This document shows positions 22,501 through 30,668 of a DNA stretch of 64,000 nucleotides, one piece after another; the first letter of the stretch is position 1; each line of letters begins with the position of its first letter. The notes below the pieces were generated by a model. That model did no database searches. It had not been told where the DNA came from and worked only from the letters and a program-made list of their open reading frames with translations. The position numbers and the translations under genes were made by a program. This stretch comes from Gautieria morchelliformis (lineage: Eukaryota > Basidiomycota > Agaricomycetes > Gomphales > Gomphaceae). The DNA is taken from assembly GCA_015179125.1 (NCBI GenBank), contig WHVA01000044.1, positions 248,001 to 312,000 of the forward strand, read 5' to 3'.

Positions 22501-24063
22501 GAGCCAGCGAGCTACAAAGAGGCAATGAAGTCAGAGAATGCGGAGAGGTGGAGGAAAGCATGCCAAGACGAGTATGACCTACTGATGGGATACAACACGT
22601 GGAAACTAGTCGAAAAACCAACCGAGGCGAACGTCATAGGGAGCCGATGGACATTCCGAGTAAAGAGGGACAACAAGGGGGAGGTCGATAAGTTCAAATC
22701 CAGATTTGTTGCTCAAGGCTACTCACAAGTACCAGGAATCGACTTCCAAGAAACCTATTCTCCTACGATCAGACTCACCTCCATCAGACTCATCCTAGCA
22801 CTCGCATGCAAATTCGACCTGGAACTTCGACACATAGACGTGAAGGGAGCATACCTCAATGGAAAACTCGGGGACACCGTATACATGCGACAACCGGAAG
22901 GTTTCGCCAAACCGGGGGAGGAAAATCTAGTGTGTAAACTCAACAAAGGCATATACGGCCTCAAACAGTCAGGAAGGGTATGGCACGGGACTCTGAAGAA
23001 AGAGATGGAGAGGATAGGGTTCAAGGCAGGGGAGGCGGATAACACAGTATTCTTCAAGTTCGGAGAGGGAAACACAGTTGAAATCGCTGGATGGTACGTG
23101 GATGACGGACTCCTAGCATCGAATTCGTTAACCGCTATGGAGGGGATGGTCACCGCAATCAGGGGGAGCTTTGATATCCAAGACTTGGGGGATCCGACGC
23201 GATTGCTTGGGATACAGATCGTCAGGGAACGCGAACACGGCACAATCCATATCTCACAGCCGGCATTCATTAACACGATGTCAAAACGATTCGAAATAAC
23301 ATCAGGACGCGCCGTCAATTCACCAATGGATCCTAACGTCGAACTGCAAATCTCCACCATCCCAAAAGACATCATCGACTACACGTACGCATCCATCGTA
23401 GGCAGCCTCAACTACTGCGCCGTTGCCACTCGACCCGACATCGCGTACGCCGTCAATAAGTGCGCACAGTACTCATCAAAACCTAATATCACTCACTGGG
23501 AAGCCGCCAAGAGGATATTGCGTTACCTGCTGAACACGAGAGAGTACGGAATACTGTACGTCAGAGAAGGGGAAGGAGCTGTTGGATATGCTCACAATCT
23601 AGCCGGATACACTGATGCGGATTTTGCGGGCGATCAAAATGACCGAAAGTCAACCACGGGATGGGTATTCACTTTCAACGGTGCACCCATATCCTGGGCA
23701 TCGAAGAAACAGGGCCTTGTCAGCCGATCGACCATGGAGTCCGAGGTGGTAGCAGGGTCATTTGCATCGGCGGAAGGGATATGGCTCATTAAATTGGGGA
23801 AGGATTTCCAACACGACTTCACACCTATCCCAATATTCACGGATAACCAATCGGCCATCGCTTTCCTAACCAACAACGCCAATAGCAGCCGAACGAAACA
23901 CATCGATGTGCATTATCATTACACAAAGGAACAAATCGACGCGGGAAATATCAAACTACACTATGTAAAAACACTCGAAAACCCAGCCGACGTCCTTACG
24001 AAACCACTGTCACCTCGCAAACATCTCAGCATCCTAGCAATGCTAGGAGTGCGTCGAGTTTGA
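19525..24063 (+). CDS. gag-pol: Copia-1 gag-pol polyprotein
   Basis: Single ORF of 1512 codons from the ATG in CACCATGGCT (19525), the first ATG after the LTR with a good context. Domains: gag (1-260, with the DKENWMSWKRELL motif), CCHC knuckle CNNCGKPNHSAARC (~268-281), a Gly-rich MQG/AQGG linker, aspartic protease (DSGASSHL, ~403), pre-integrase WHRRLAH, integrase with D (SDLCGP ~608), D (RTDNGGEY ~673) and E (PEHNGVAERYNRT ~703). An acidic linker leads to RT (VKGAYLNGKL; catalytic YVDD near 1190) and RNase H (DADFAGD ~1363, ending near HIDVHYH). The stop TGA (24061) overlaps the polypurine tract. All catalytic residues checked are present, so it is probably competent. It encodes the particle, protease, integrase and reverse transcriptase for its own transposition. 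Confidence 0.97.
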   Translation: MAQTTAHPKHDIHKFRDIKPKLDKENWMSWKRELLATMRDRGIFKTITGVDPYPVTANQQITVVTGINMVGSTTLTQLQDEWDDRNNAAYSQILLCISPELQTAIDTTDQCTEAWTILTRKFESTDPSKISIIRTKYENYHMIEGQSVSAYLTVMKEYRNQLAKMGEVIAGSTHAATILRNVPESWRPIAQTIRMIMRVPDEIEERLEAHEADLNAVEMSTQAATAFIAQGRTQKRFNNPTPRMNNNLTYPYQNRIPQQVNNGTPAYSCNNCGKPNHSAARCYAPGGGLAGQELWKRLYGTQGGTNVQGGGGMQGTGNAQGGNSAHGGGITGSDRNDIIRAAPPPQRHQSANPDIARFANIPKKNIVMLAQIIENQFDSNNITLTANTTALSAIQDSAHIWLIDSGASSHLCGTLELFKEIHPTPPISIETSSGDSFKADQRGTIHITIQNDSHAQLSPLALTLKDVIYVPKLNANLLSVARMTNANVDVIFSKSDTSLLLGDETIAKGTRINDLYAYIAQPSTKPEPEAAVYSKEPNPMYLWHRRLAHTGISIIEKMSKKQTGIGLPELNAGQELSPCTDCPFGKQTRLPFKNIETLPESIGEIISSDLCGPFETSVGGFKYFVIWIDHATRYVKVDFLKNKECKTVTNSFKEYLVWLKKQRGVDVKRIRTDNGGEYMGGEFKELCSELGIVHETTTPHTPEHNGVAERYNRTLQEGALTLQDDAGLTSRFWVSGIHTVNFVKNRMLHSKIDMSPYEALWKTKPRLDWLRTYGSKCWALIPKDTRRKGDYKSTEGIFVGYFDDSKAYKVWIPRTQTLMKARDVVFDELKQIERTTLHITDEDETPQLWVVDGNLPTFSHPSQSETNPPIDDNDDDMPPLTYDDTMDTDDEGEGEVTEARLNVGEGELRTESFDTEAEPEEQVEEPETSKGTGEGEDIAPKEFLKGPWMNPSNTNYGKGRRHAALLTEVVAMAYGRRELEETEAGFVVLAEDEPASYKEAMKSENAERWRKACQDEYDLLMGYNTWKLVEKPTEANVIGSRWTFRVKRDNKGEVDKFKSRFVAQGYSQVPGIDFQETYSPTIRLTSIRLILALACKFDLELRHIDVKGAYLNGKLGDTVYMRQPEGFAKPGEENLVCKLNKGIYGLKQSGRVWHGTLKKEMERIGFKAGEADNTVFFKFGEGNTVEIAGWYVDDGLLASNSLTAMEGMVTAIRGSFDIQDLGDPTRLLGIQIVREREHGTIHISQPAFINTMSKRFEITSGRAVNSPMDPNVELQISTIPKDIIDYTYASIVGSLNYCAVATRPDIAYAVNKCAQYSSKPNITHWEAAKRILRYLLNTREYGILYVREGEGAVGYAHNLAGYTDADFAGDQNDRKSTTGWVFTFNGAPISWASKKQGLVSRSTMESEVVAGSFASAEGIWLIKLGKDFQHDFTPIPIFTDNQSAIAFLTNNANSSRTKHIDVHYHYTKEQIDAGNIKLHYVKTLENPADVLTKPLSPRKHLSILAMLGVRRV

Positions 24064-24070
24064 GGGGGAG
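24061..24070 (+). promoter_or_regulatory. polypurine tract of Copia-1
   Basis: TGAGGGGGAG directly before the 3' LTR. It overlaps the gag-pol stop codon. Confidence 0.85.
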
Positions 24071-24798
24071 TGTTATGATATTCAAGTAACGACGATGATG
24101 ATATCTCTCAGATCCGACCTTAAGATATACTGACGTCACTGTACCATACAAACCCCACAATCCATACCCGCGTCCACACGCAGACACGCAGAAACATCGC
24201 CGAATCTCCTGACTCGCATATACGCGACGCCGGACCAATACATTACCACACACGCGCACAGGACACGCCAAGTCGATCAGCATCACAATACAAATGTCGA
24301 TCCCATCAATCTCGATCGAGAAACCGACCCACAACACAAATCCCCACTCAGGTACCAATTCAATTGGGACCGAGACACGATACGTATTCGATCGTCCCTG
24401 AGCGGCTTTAGCCGTGGCTCCATCATTTCCCCTATACGTCGCACACATGTCCTTCCACACCATCGTTTCATCCACAACAAATACTTAGTATTCCCTTGTA
24501 GTATTCATTCGAGAGTTCACTCCAGACTATGCTCCACACCCCCCTATCCCCACGTCACAGACCATATGCGTCGTATCAACGCCGAGTCCCTTCCAATAGT
24601 TAAATAGTACGAACAAATGTAACCGTAAAGAATAAGAATAGTTTTACCTCTCCACCGTCTCGAAATTCCAGACCGAAATAGTTTCCATAGCATACGCAGT
24701 TCTCTCAGTACTCAGACCTCTACTCGATTCAGCTTCTCTCGAAGCTTGAATCAAACCTCAACACCAAAACCCAAATACATTTACAACAACTCTTATCA
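24071..24798 (+). repeat. 3' LTR of Copia-1
   Basis: 728 bp; no difference from the 5' LTR was noticed on reading both. Followed by the CAGTT duplication. Confidence 0.95.
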
Positions 24799-25024
24799 CA
24801 GTTTCTTGAATAAAGGAACCAAATGAGGAGCAGGTGTGTATTCCCATGTCATTAATATCATTCATCGTGATCACAAAATGATATAGATTCAGGTTGAATC
24901 CTTCTTGGAGGATGGTGTTGTATATAATATCGCTGTCCAGAATGGTGGCATTCGGACGTGCAGCTGTGCAGGGTTCACACAGTCAAGCTTACCATGCAAA
25001 CACATGTTCCTCGCACAACGCCTA
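24799..25024 (+). pseudogene. MULE transposase, piece 4 (SWIM zinc finger)
   Basis: Resumes in frame after Copia-1, with a TGA at 24807-24809 that would be CGA before a C-to-T change. A likely intron, GTGTGTATTC...GATATAG, ends before IQVESFLEDGVVYNI. The next codons give a SWIM-type zinc finger (CSCAGF...LPCKHMFLAQR, pattern CxC...CxH), the usual C-terminal module of MULE transposases. Interrupted at 25024 by Copia-2. Confidence 0.8.
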
Positions 25025-25522
25025 TGTAGAGGACAGGAATTATAGGCAGTAGGTATGGACTTGTTATTCAAAAGAATAGACTAGAAATCAATTCACTCTC
25101 TCAGTGAATTTAGTGGTCACTCTAAATATATTATACACTACCTAGAAATCAATTCACTACAGAGCATTTCTAGGTCAATAAATGCAAAGACTACTAGACT
25201 AATTTACTTGCCTCTCTCAGTGAATTTAGTGGTCACTGAGAGAGGGGGAAATGTGTTCCACTGCGCATGTACTACTACCCGGCCCTTTAGCGCCCAAGAG
25301 CTCGCGCGTCGAAGTCATTTCAGACTCCGCTGGGTGCAGCCGCTTGTGAAAGTAGGAATAACAAGATGAAATAGAGAGATAAGGAATGAGTGGAAAATTT
25401 CGAAAATAACCAGAGAGATGGATGCATAATACAAGAACAATGTGAGAAGAACTTGGAAGGCCACACAACAAATTGGATATATTATGCTTGATTTTGGTGC
25501 AGGAGCATAAATGCACCCAACA
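25025..25522 (-). repeat. 3' LTR of Copia-2
   Basis: 498 bp. It includes a perfect 12-bp inverted repeat (25211-25222 with 25234-25245; stem CCTCTCTCAGTG) and two partial copies of the sequence around TAGAAATCAATTCACT. Confidence 0.95.
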
Positions 25523-25535
25523 CGCCCCCTCAAGA
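25523..25535 (-). promoter_or_regulatory. polypurine tract of Copia-2
   Basis: Minus-strand CTTGAGGGGGCG between the gag-pol stop (TAA, 25536-25538) and the TG of the 3' LTR. Confidence 0.85.
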
Positions 25536-28500
25536 TTAATATATTCCGATTTGCTCGTTGAGAATCTTCACTCTAGGACTAGGAAGTCCTTTAGTGAGGA
25601 TATCTGCCAACATTTGTTCGGTTGGCAAATAAACGAGCTTGGCTTGTTGATTTTTGATTATATCTCGAAGGAAATATAACCTGATGTCGAAATGCTTGGT
25701 TCTCGTGTGTTGTTGGGTGCCATACGTGATGGCAATGGCTGATTGATTGTCTGAATAAACTTGGATGGGTCTGTTCAGTGGTTGGAATATTTCAGAAATA
25801 AAATGGCGCATCCAAAGAGCCTCTTTGCCCGCATGGGTCAGGGCGACGAATTCGGCTTCAGTTGATGAGAGGGCTACTATCGACTGTTTCTGGCAACTCC
25901 ATGAAACAGTGCCTCCATCAATCTGAAATAAGTATGCCGAATACGAACGCCTATGACTCTGTGAACCCCAATCCGCATCTGAATACCCCATCAAGCCGTC
26001 TTGATTTCTTCCAAGTGTGAGCTTGTAATGCTTCGTGCCTTTCAAATATTTGAAGACACGTTTGACTGCATTCCAGTGTGTGCCACCTGGATTTTCAAGG
26101 AATTGCGAGAGTAATGACACCGCAAATGCAATGTCAGGTCGAGTGGCTACAGCCGCCCACATCAGTGATCCTATAGCTTGCCTGTATGGAAACTTCGACA
26201 TGGCTTTCTTGCCTCTCTCTGTAGAAGGACATTGGTCTTTAGATAATTTTACGGCTGGATCAAGAGGCGTAGCATAAGTCTTTGCATCTTCGAGATTAAA
26301 TTTTTTGATGATCTTCTCGATGTATGCAGGTTGTGAAATTGCAATGGTCTTCTTCTGCCAGTCTCTTTCGATTTTGAGATTTAATAGCCAATGAATCTCG
26401 CCTAGATCTTTCATACTGAAGACCTGAGCAAGATCTCGTTTGACTTCGTCCAGGACTGATTGATTCTCAGCTGTGATGGTAAGGTCGTCCACAGCTGTTG
26501 CAATGATCACATGCCCCTTTTCGCCACGTCTATAAAATACAGCCCCGTCTGTGGCTGACGTAGTGAATCCTAACTTGTGGAATTCACCACTTAGACGTTT
26601 GTACCATTCTCTTCCAGATTGCTTGAGGCCGTAGAGTGCTTTCTTCAAAAGTAGCACTTCGCCTTTGTCTCCTGACTCATATCCATACGGCTGCTTCATG
26701 TAAATAGGTTCGGGCAACTTAGCATTGAGGTATGCATAGTCCACGTCCATTTGATGAATAGGCCAGTCATTCCTAGCAGCAATGGCGCATATGATCCGTA
26801 GGGAGGATAACCGAGCAACAGGTGAGTATGTCTCATCATAGTCGATTCCAAACTTCTGCGTGAAGCCTTGGGCGACCATTCTCGATTTAGGTATTATTGG
26901 TTTCCCTTCTGGATTACGCTTCCAAAGGTAGACCCATTTGTTGCCGACAATGTTGGCTCCAGGAGGTGGTTTGGTTCTTTCCCACACTCCCTTGTCGATT
27001 AGGGCCTCATACTCTTTGTCCATTGATTTCTTCCACATAGGATTATTCAGAGCTTCGTCTGCATTGCTAGGTTCAATTTGACTCAAATCCGGCGCCTTGT
27101 TATTGTTTTGACCGTCGGTTAGAAACGCACTGATGGCACACTCATAGCTACTGATGCCATCAATCTCGGAGGATAATTCTTGGTCGAATAAAACTTCTTT
27201 ATGGTCCTCAACGTCCTCGTAAACTAGCGTAGTCATATGTGCGCCAGCTTGTCTCTGGGTTTGAGATCTTGTTACGGGACCTGATGGGGCCGGCTGCACT
27301 TGTTGTTGACGGATCCTTTCGCTTCTCCTTATCGGTTCAGCTTCTCTAGGTCTGTCATCAACTCCCTGAATAGGTTGCAGCTTTTCAAGATATTCTTCCG
27401 GTGCACTTTCATCAATTTCTTCGATCTTTGCCTCTTCGCTGACTAAGCGACCGGGCACAGGCACTGATGCCGGAATGGCTTTCTTCTCTTCTTTAGACGT
27501 AGGTAGCTTGGATTCCTCAATAGAAATGATTGGGACCTTTCCCTTCTTCATTTCTGAATCAAAGACAACGTTCCGCTCGACAGAAACTTTGTGCGAGTCA
27601 GGCCAATAAACATAATGACCATGGCTCTGCGCAGAAATTCCTATCCACCGAGCTCTTTTGGCACGAGCTGCCAATTTATCTCCCTGAGTGATTTTAACGT
27701 AAATTTCAGTTCCCCACGCGTGAATGTCTTTGAGATTCGGTTTTTCATGGTGAATCATCTCGTAGGGCGTTTTATCTGGTAGAGCTCTTGTATGCGTCCT
27801 GTTCCTAAGATAATTGGCATGCTGTATCGCATAGCCCCATAATATCTTAGGAAGGCTTGATTCTAGCAGCATGGCACGAGTTCTCTCAGTGAGGGTTCGG
27901 TTCAGGCGTTCCGCAACACCATTGGACTCTGGTGTGTCGTGTACCGTCAACTGATGCTTCGTGCCTTGTTTGGCTAGATGCTGTTCGAATTCAGAGCTCG
28001 TATACTCGCCCCCTCGATCAGAAACAAGTGCCTTGATGTGCACATTTCTCTGTCGAAGCATTAAAGCCTCGTAGAGCTTGTACTTTGAGAATGCTTCTGA
28101 TTTGTTCGCCATGAGATAGATCACCGATTCTCTTGAGTAGTCATCGATAAAGGAGACATAATATGACTTCTTATCGATCGTGAGGTGTCTTGCAGGTCCC
28201 CAGACATCAGAATAAATTCTGTCACCGAATTTTGATGTTCGGTCTCTGGGTTCTCGAGGAAGAGGTTTGCGCGCAATCTTGGCCTGAATACACGCATCAC
28301 AGACAATTCTATCGCCTGTGGAGCTCAGTTCAATGCCCAATATCATGCCATGATTTAATAGATGTTGTAGGGACTTCTGCGAGATGTGCCCCATCTTTTG
28401 ATGAATTTCCATGGCAGATAAACACATATGGGCTTGAGCACTTGGTGACTGGAGGTCTAGTCGATATAAGCCATTGACTTTCGGTGCTTGCATCAATACT

Positions 28501-29780
28501 TTTCCAGCAGCATTAGATATTGTGCATTTCTGGCCACCGAGTCGAATGTCGTAGCCAGCATCATCGCACCGACCGATCGAGACGAGGGTAGCAGCAATTT
28601 TGGGTGCATAGTATGTATCTTGCAACGTGACTTCTACTGTTCTATCTCCAACCTTATTGGATAATACGAGCAGTCCTGAGCCGAAGGCATCAAAGGTACC
28701 TTTGTTGGCTGCTCGGATAGTCCTCGGCTGTGAGAATTGACAGTAGTTCCTCAATAAATTTTTGTGAGGAGTCATATGCGATGTCGTTCCGGTGTCGAGT
28801 ATGACTATAACTCCTGAGGATGTGCTCAAATTGAAATTAGAGCACTCGTCAAAATTGGTGAAGGCAAGATGCCCATCACCACTTTCCTCAGAAGTAGACT
28901 CTTCTTCGGCAACATTCGCTTTTGCTTTACCCTTCTTCTTCTTCTTGCCTTTGGCTTTCTTCTTCTGACGTGGTCCTTGACCTTCTTTACCACCTCCTTT
29001 AGCCCAGCAATTTTCGATGGAATGTCCAGGCTTTTTGCAGTTGGTGCATACATGCGCCTTCTGCCCCTTCTGGTCCTTTTTAGTAGATGAACCAATAAAC
29101 ACCTGCTCTTCTTGCAGGAGTGTCTTCTTCCTGTCATATTGAGCCTTTAGTACCCTAATAATATTATCAGGGACCAATGGCATCCCGCATTCTTCAAGCG
29201 AAGTTGTAAGGGCATTCATGACTGCCTCATAGGATGGTGGAAGTGACGCAAGGATTATGTCCATGAATTCTTCTTCAGAAACTCTAGCTCCCATCTCATT
29301 AAGACGAGCATATAGGTCTTGGGCCTTGTCCAAGTGATCTCTCAAGTCTCCATCCTCAGGACATCTCATACTGCGGAGTTGTCTCTGCAGGCTGGTGAGG
29401 ACCATCTTGGGCTTTTTGGTCATTTCATTGACCAGTGCATCCCAAGTCTCTTTTGCTGTCTTCTGCTTCTGTAGCATCAGGGCTAATGACTCTGACACTG
29501 AGACGATGATTTGGGTCTTGGCTTGTCCTTCTCTAGCAAGGTATCTCTCCAGCTTCTCCTCGGCCTTATCCATCTGAGTTTCCTCAGCTTCTGTTAGAAT
29601 ATGGCCTGGGGGCATGACTGGAGGATCAGGAGGTCGGGTGACTCTCCCTTCTACATGCTTGAGCAGATTTTTGGACTCGAAATAGCTGATGAGAGTGGCT
29701 CGCCACAATGGCCAATTACTTCCATCAGTAGCAAGCTTCTCAACACCCAACAGCTTCTCAGAAGTGTCTCCGGGGCCCAT
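25536..29780 (-). CDS. gag-pol: Copia-2 gag-pol polyprotein
   Basis: 1414 codons, from the ATG at 29780 inside the primer-binding site to TAA at 25536. Domains: gag (UBN2-like, residues ~1-220), a CCHC knuckle CTNCKKPGHSIENC (~243-256) followed by a Lys-rich tract, protease LDTGTTSHM (~328), pre-integrase HQKMGHIS, integrase with D (SDVWGP ~526), D (VSDRGGEY ~588) and E (ESNGVAERLNRT ~620). RT follows (VDYAYLNAKL, with a catalytic box reading AVDD rather than YVDD, ~1096), then RNase H (YSDADWG, LSSTEAEF) ending with KHFDIRLYFLRD. No frame break was seen, so it is probably active. The truncated relative at 15557-17870 shares the AVDD box. Confidence 0.97.
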   Translation of the reverse strand: MGPGDTSEKLLGVEKLATDGSNWPLWRATLISYFESKNLLKHVEGRVTRPPDPPVMPPGHILTEAEETQMDKAEEKLERYLAREGQAKTQIIVSVSESLALMLQKQKTAKETWDALVNEMTKKPKMVLTSLQRQLRSMRCPEDGDLRDHLDKAQDLYARLNEMGARVSEEEFMDIILASLPPSYEAVMNALTTSLEECGMPLVPDNIIRVLKAQYDRKKTLLQEEQVFIGSSTKKDQKGQKAHVCTNCKKPGHSIENCWAKGGGKEGQGPRQKKKAKGKKKKKGKAKANVAEEESTSEESGDGHLAFTNFDECSNFNLSTSSGVIVILDTGTTSHMTPHKNLLRNYCQFSQPRTIRAANKGTFDAFGSGLLVLSNKVGDRTVEVTLQDTYYAPKIAATLVSIGRCDDAGYDIRLGGQKCTISNAAGKVLMQAPKVNGLYRLDLQSPSAQAHMCLSAMEIHQKMGHISQKSLQHLLNHGMILGIELSSTGDRIVCDACIQAKIARKPLPREPRDRTSKFGDRIYSDVWGPARHLTIDKKSYYVSFIDDYSRESVIYLMANKSEAFSKYKLYEALMLRQRNVHIKALVSDRGGEYTSSEFEQHLAKQGTKHQLTVHDTPESNGVAERLNRTLTERTRAMLLESSLPKILWGYAIQHANYLRNRTHTRALPDKTPYEMIHHEKPNLKDIHAWGTEIYVKITQGDKLAARAKRARWIGISAQSHGHYVYWPDSHKVSVERNVVFDSEMKKGKVPIISIEESKLPTSKEEKKAIPASVPVPGRLVSEEAKIEEIDESAPEEYLEKLQPIQGVDDRPREAEPIRRSERIRQQQVQPAPSGPVTRSQTQRQAGAHMTTLVYEDVEDHKEVLFDQELSSEIDGISSYECAISAFLTDGQNNNKAPDLSQIEPSNADEALNNPMWKKSMDKEYEALIDKGVWERTKPPPGANIVGNKWVYLWKRNPEGKPIIPKSRMVAQGFTQKFGIDYDETYSPVARLSSLRIICAIAARNDWPIHQMDVDYAYLNAKLPEPIYMKQPYGYESGDKGEVLLLKKALYGLKQSGREWYKRLSGEFHKLGFTTSATDGAVFYRRGEKGHVIIATAVDDLTITAENQSVLDEVKRDLAQVFSMKDLGEIHWLLNLKIERDWQKKTIAISQPAYIEKIIKKFNLEDAKTYATPLDPAVKLSKDQCPSTERGKKAMSKFPYRQAIGSLMWAAVATRPDIAFAVSLLSQFLENPGGTHWNAVKRVFKYLKGTKHYKLTLGRNQDGLMGYSDADWGSQSHRRSYSAYLFQIDGGTVSWSCQKQSIVALSSTEAEFVALTHAGKEALWMRHFISEIFQPLNRPIQVYSDNQSAIAITYGTQQHTRTKHFDIRLYFLRDIIKNQQAKLVYLPTEQMLADILTKGLPSPRVKILNEQIGIY

Positions 29781-29785
29781 AACCC
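29773..29785 (-). promoter_or_regulatory. Copia-2 primer-binding site
   Basis: Directly after the 5' LTR on the minus strand: GGGTTATGGGCCC. It is complementary to the anticodon-arm region of initiator tRNA-Met (GGGCUCAUAACCC in yeast, from memory) with a single G.U wobble, i.e. the half-tRNA priming used by many Copia elements. The ATG of gag-pol lies inside it. Confidence 0.8.
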
Positions 29786-30283
29786 TGTAGAGGACAGGAA
29801 TTATAGGCAGTAGGTATGGACTTGTTATTCAAAAGAATAGACTAGAAATCAATTCACTCTCTCAGTGAATTTAGTGGTCACTCTAAATATATTATACACT
29901 ACCTAGAAATCAATTCACTACAGAGCATTTCTAGGTCAATAAATGCAAAGACTACTAGACTAATTTACTTGCCTCTCTCAGTGAATTTAGTGGTCACTGA
30001 GAGAGGGGGAAATGTGTTCCACTGCGCATGTACTACTACCCGGCCCTTTAGCGCCCAAGAGCTCGCGCGTCGAAGTCATTTCAGACTCCGCTGGGTGCAG
30101 CCGCTTGTGAAAGTAGGAATAACAAGATGAAATAGAGAGATAAGGAATGAGTGGAAAATTTCGAAAATAACCAGAGAGATGGATGCATAATACAAGAACA
30201 ATGTGAGAAGAACTTGGAAGGCCACACAACAAATTGGATATATTATGCTTGATTTTGGTGCAGGAGCATAAATGCACCCAACA
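29786..30283 (-). repeat. 5' LTR of Copia-2
   Basis: 498 bp, identical by eye to 25025-25522. Followed by the second GCCTA. Confidence 0.95.
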
Positions 30284-30551
30284 GCCTAACGGCTAACAAC
30301 ATCGTCATAGATAAAGCCATCGTTCCTGTCTGTAACCCATTTGAGCCTATCAATCCCATCAATTACCGGGAAGAGAAGCGGCATCTAGTGACGAAGATCC
30401 AAGGGAAAATACGTCGATTGGGACGGCACAAGCGTTGGGCAGTCGCTGAGACAGATGAAGGGCTTGACCGGCTGTCAAGGGAACCGCTAACTCGATTGCT
30501 CAGTGCAGTAGAAAGTTTGCTCAACCTCGAAAGGGATACTTTGCATGTATA
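30284..30551 (+). pseudogene. MULE transposase, piece 5 (C-terminus)
   Basis: Continues in frame from piece 4 after removal of one GCCTA (CAA CGC CTA ACG). It encodes a basic C-terminal tail (REEKRHLVTKIQGKIRRL) and ends at TAG 30549-30551. Together the five pieces form one decayed MULE transposase gene spread over 18.5 kb. Confidence 0.75.
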
Positions 30552-30668
30552 GCTTGAAATGGTAAACTGATAAAATTACTCTTTCTGATGAATATACTTC
30601 ATTCCTGAGCCAGTAAAGCCTATACTTAAACGTTTGAGGGTTTCAGCAGCAGCGAAGGCCTGTGGGCG

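Larger units (their letters stand above)
18772..24798 (+). mobile_element. Copia-1, full-length intact LTR retrotransposon
   Basis: Two 728-bp LTRs (TGTTATGATA...TTATCA) that look identical by eye, one uninterrupted gag-pol ORF, a polypurine tract and a perfect CAGTT duplication (18767-18771 and 24799-24803). It sits in the MULE transposase gene. Identical LTRs indicate a very recent insertion. Confidence 0.96.
25025..30283 (-). mobile_element. Copia-2, full-length intact LTR retrotransposon
   Basis: Two 498-bp LTRs (TGTTGGGTGC...CTCTACA on the minus strand), identical by eye. One uninterrupted 1414-codon ORF, a tRNA-type primer site and a polypurine tract lie between them. A perfect GCCTA duplication (25020-25024 and 30284-30288) flanks it. 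Inserted in the SWIM-domain exon of the MULE gene. Confidence 0.96.

Noticed and set aside
20077..23375. several minus-strand ORFs of 125-206 aa
   Set aside because: Mirror frames of the intact Copia-1 gag-pol.
25226..25516. 96-aa ORF repeated exactly at 29987-30277
   Set aside because: Open frame within the identical Copia-2 LTRs; no start context or homology to support a gene.
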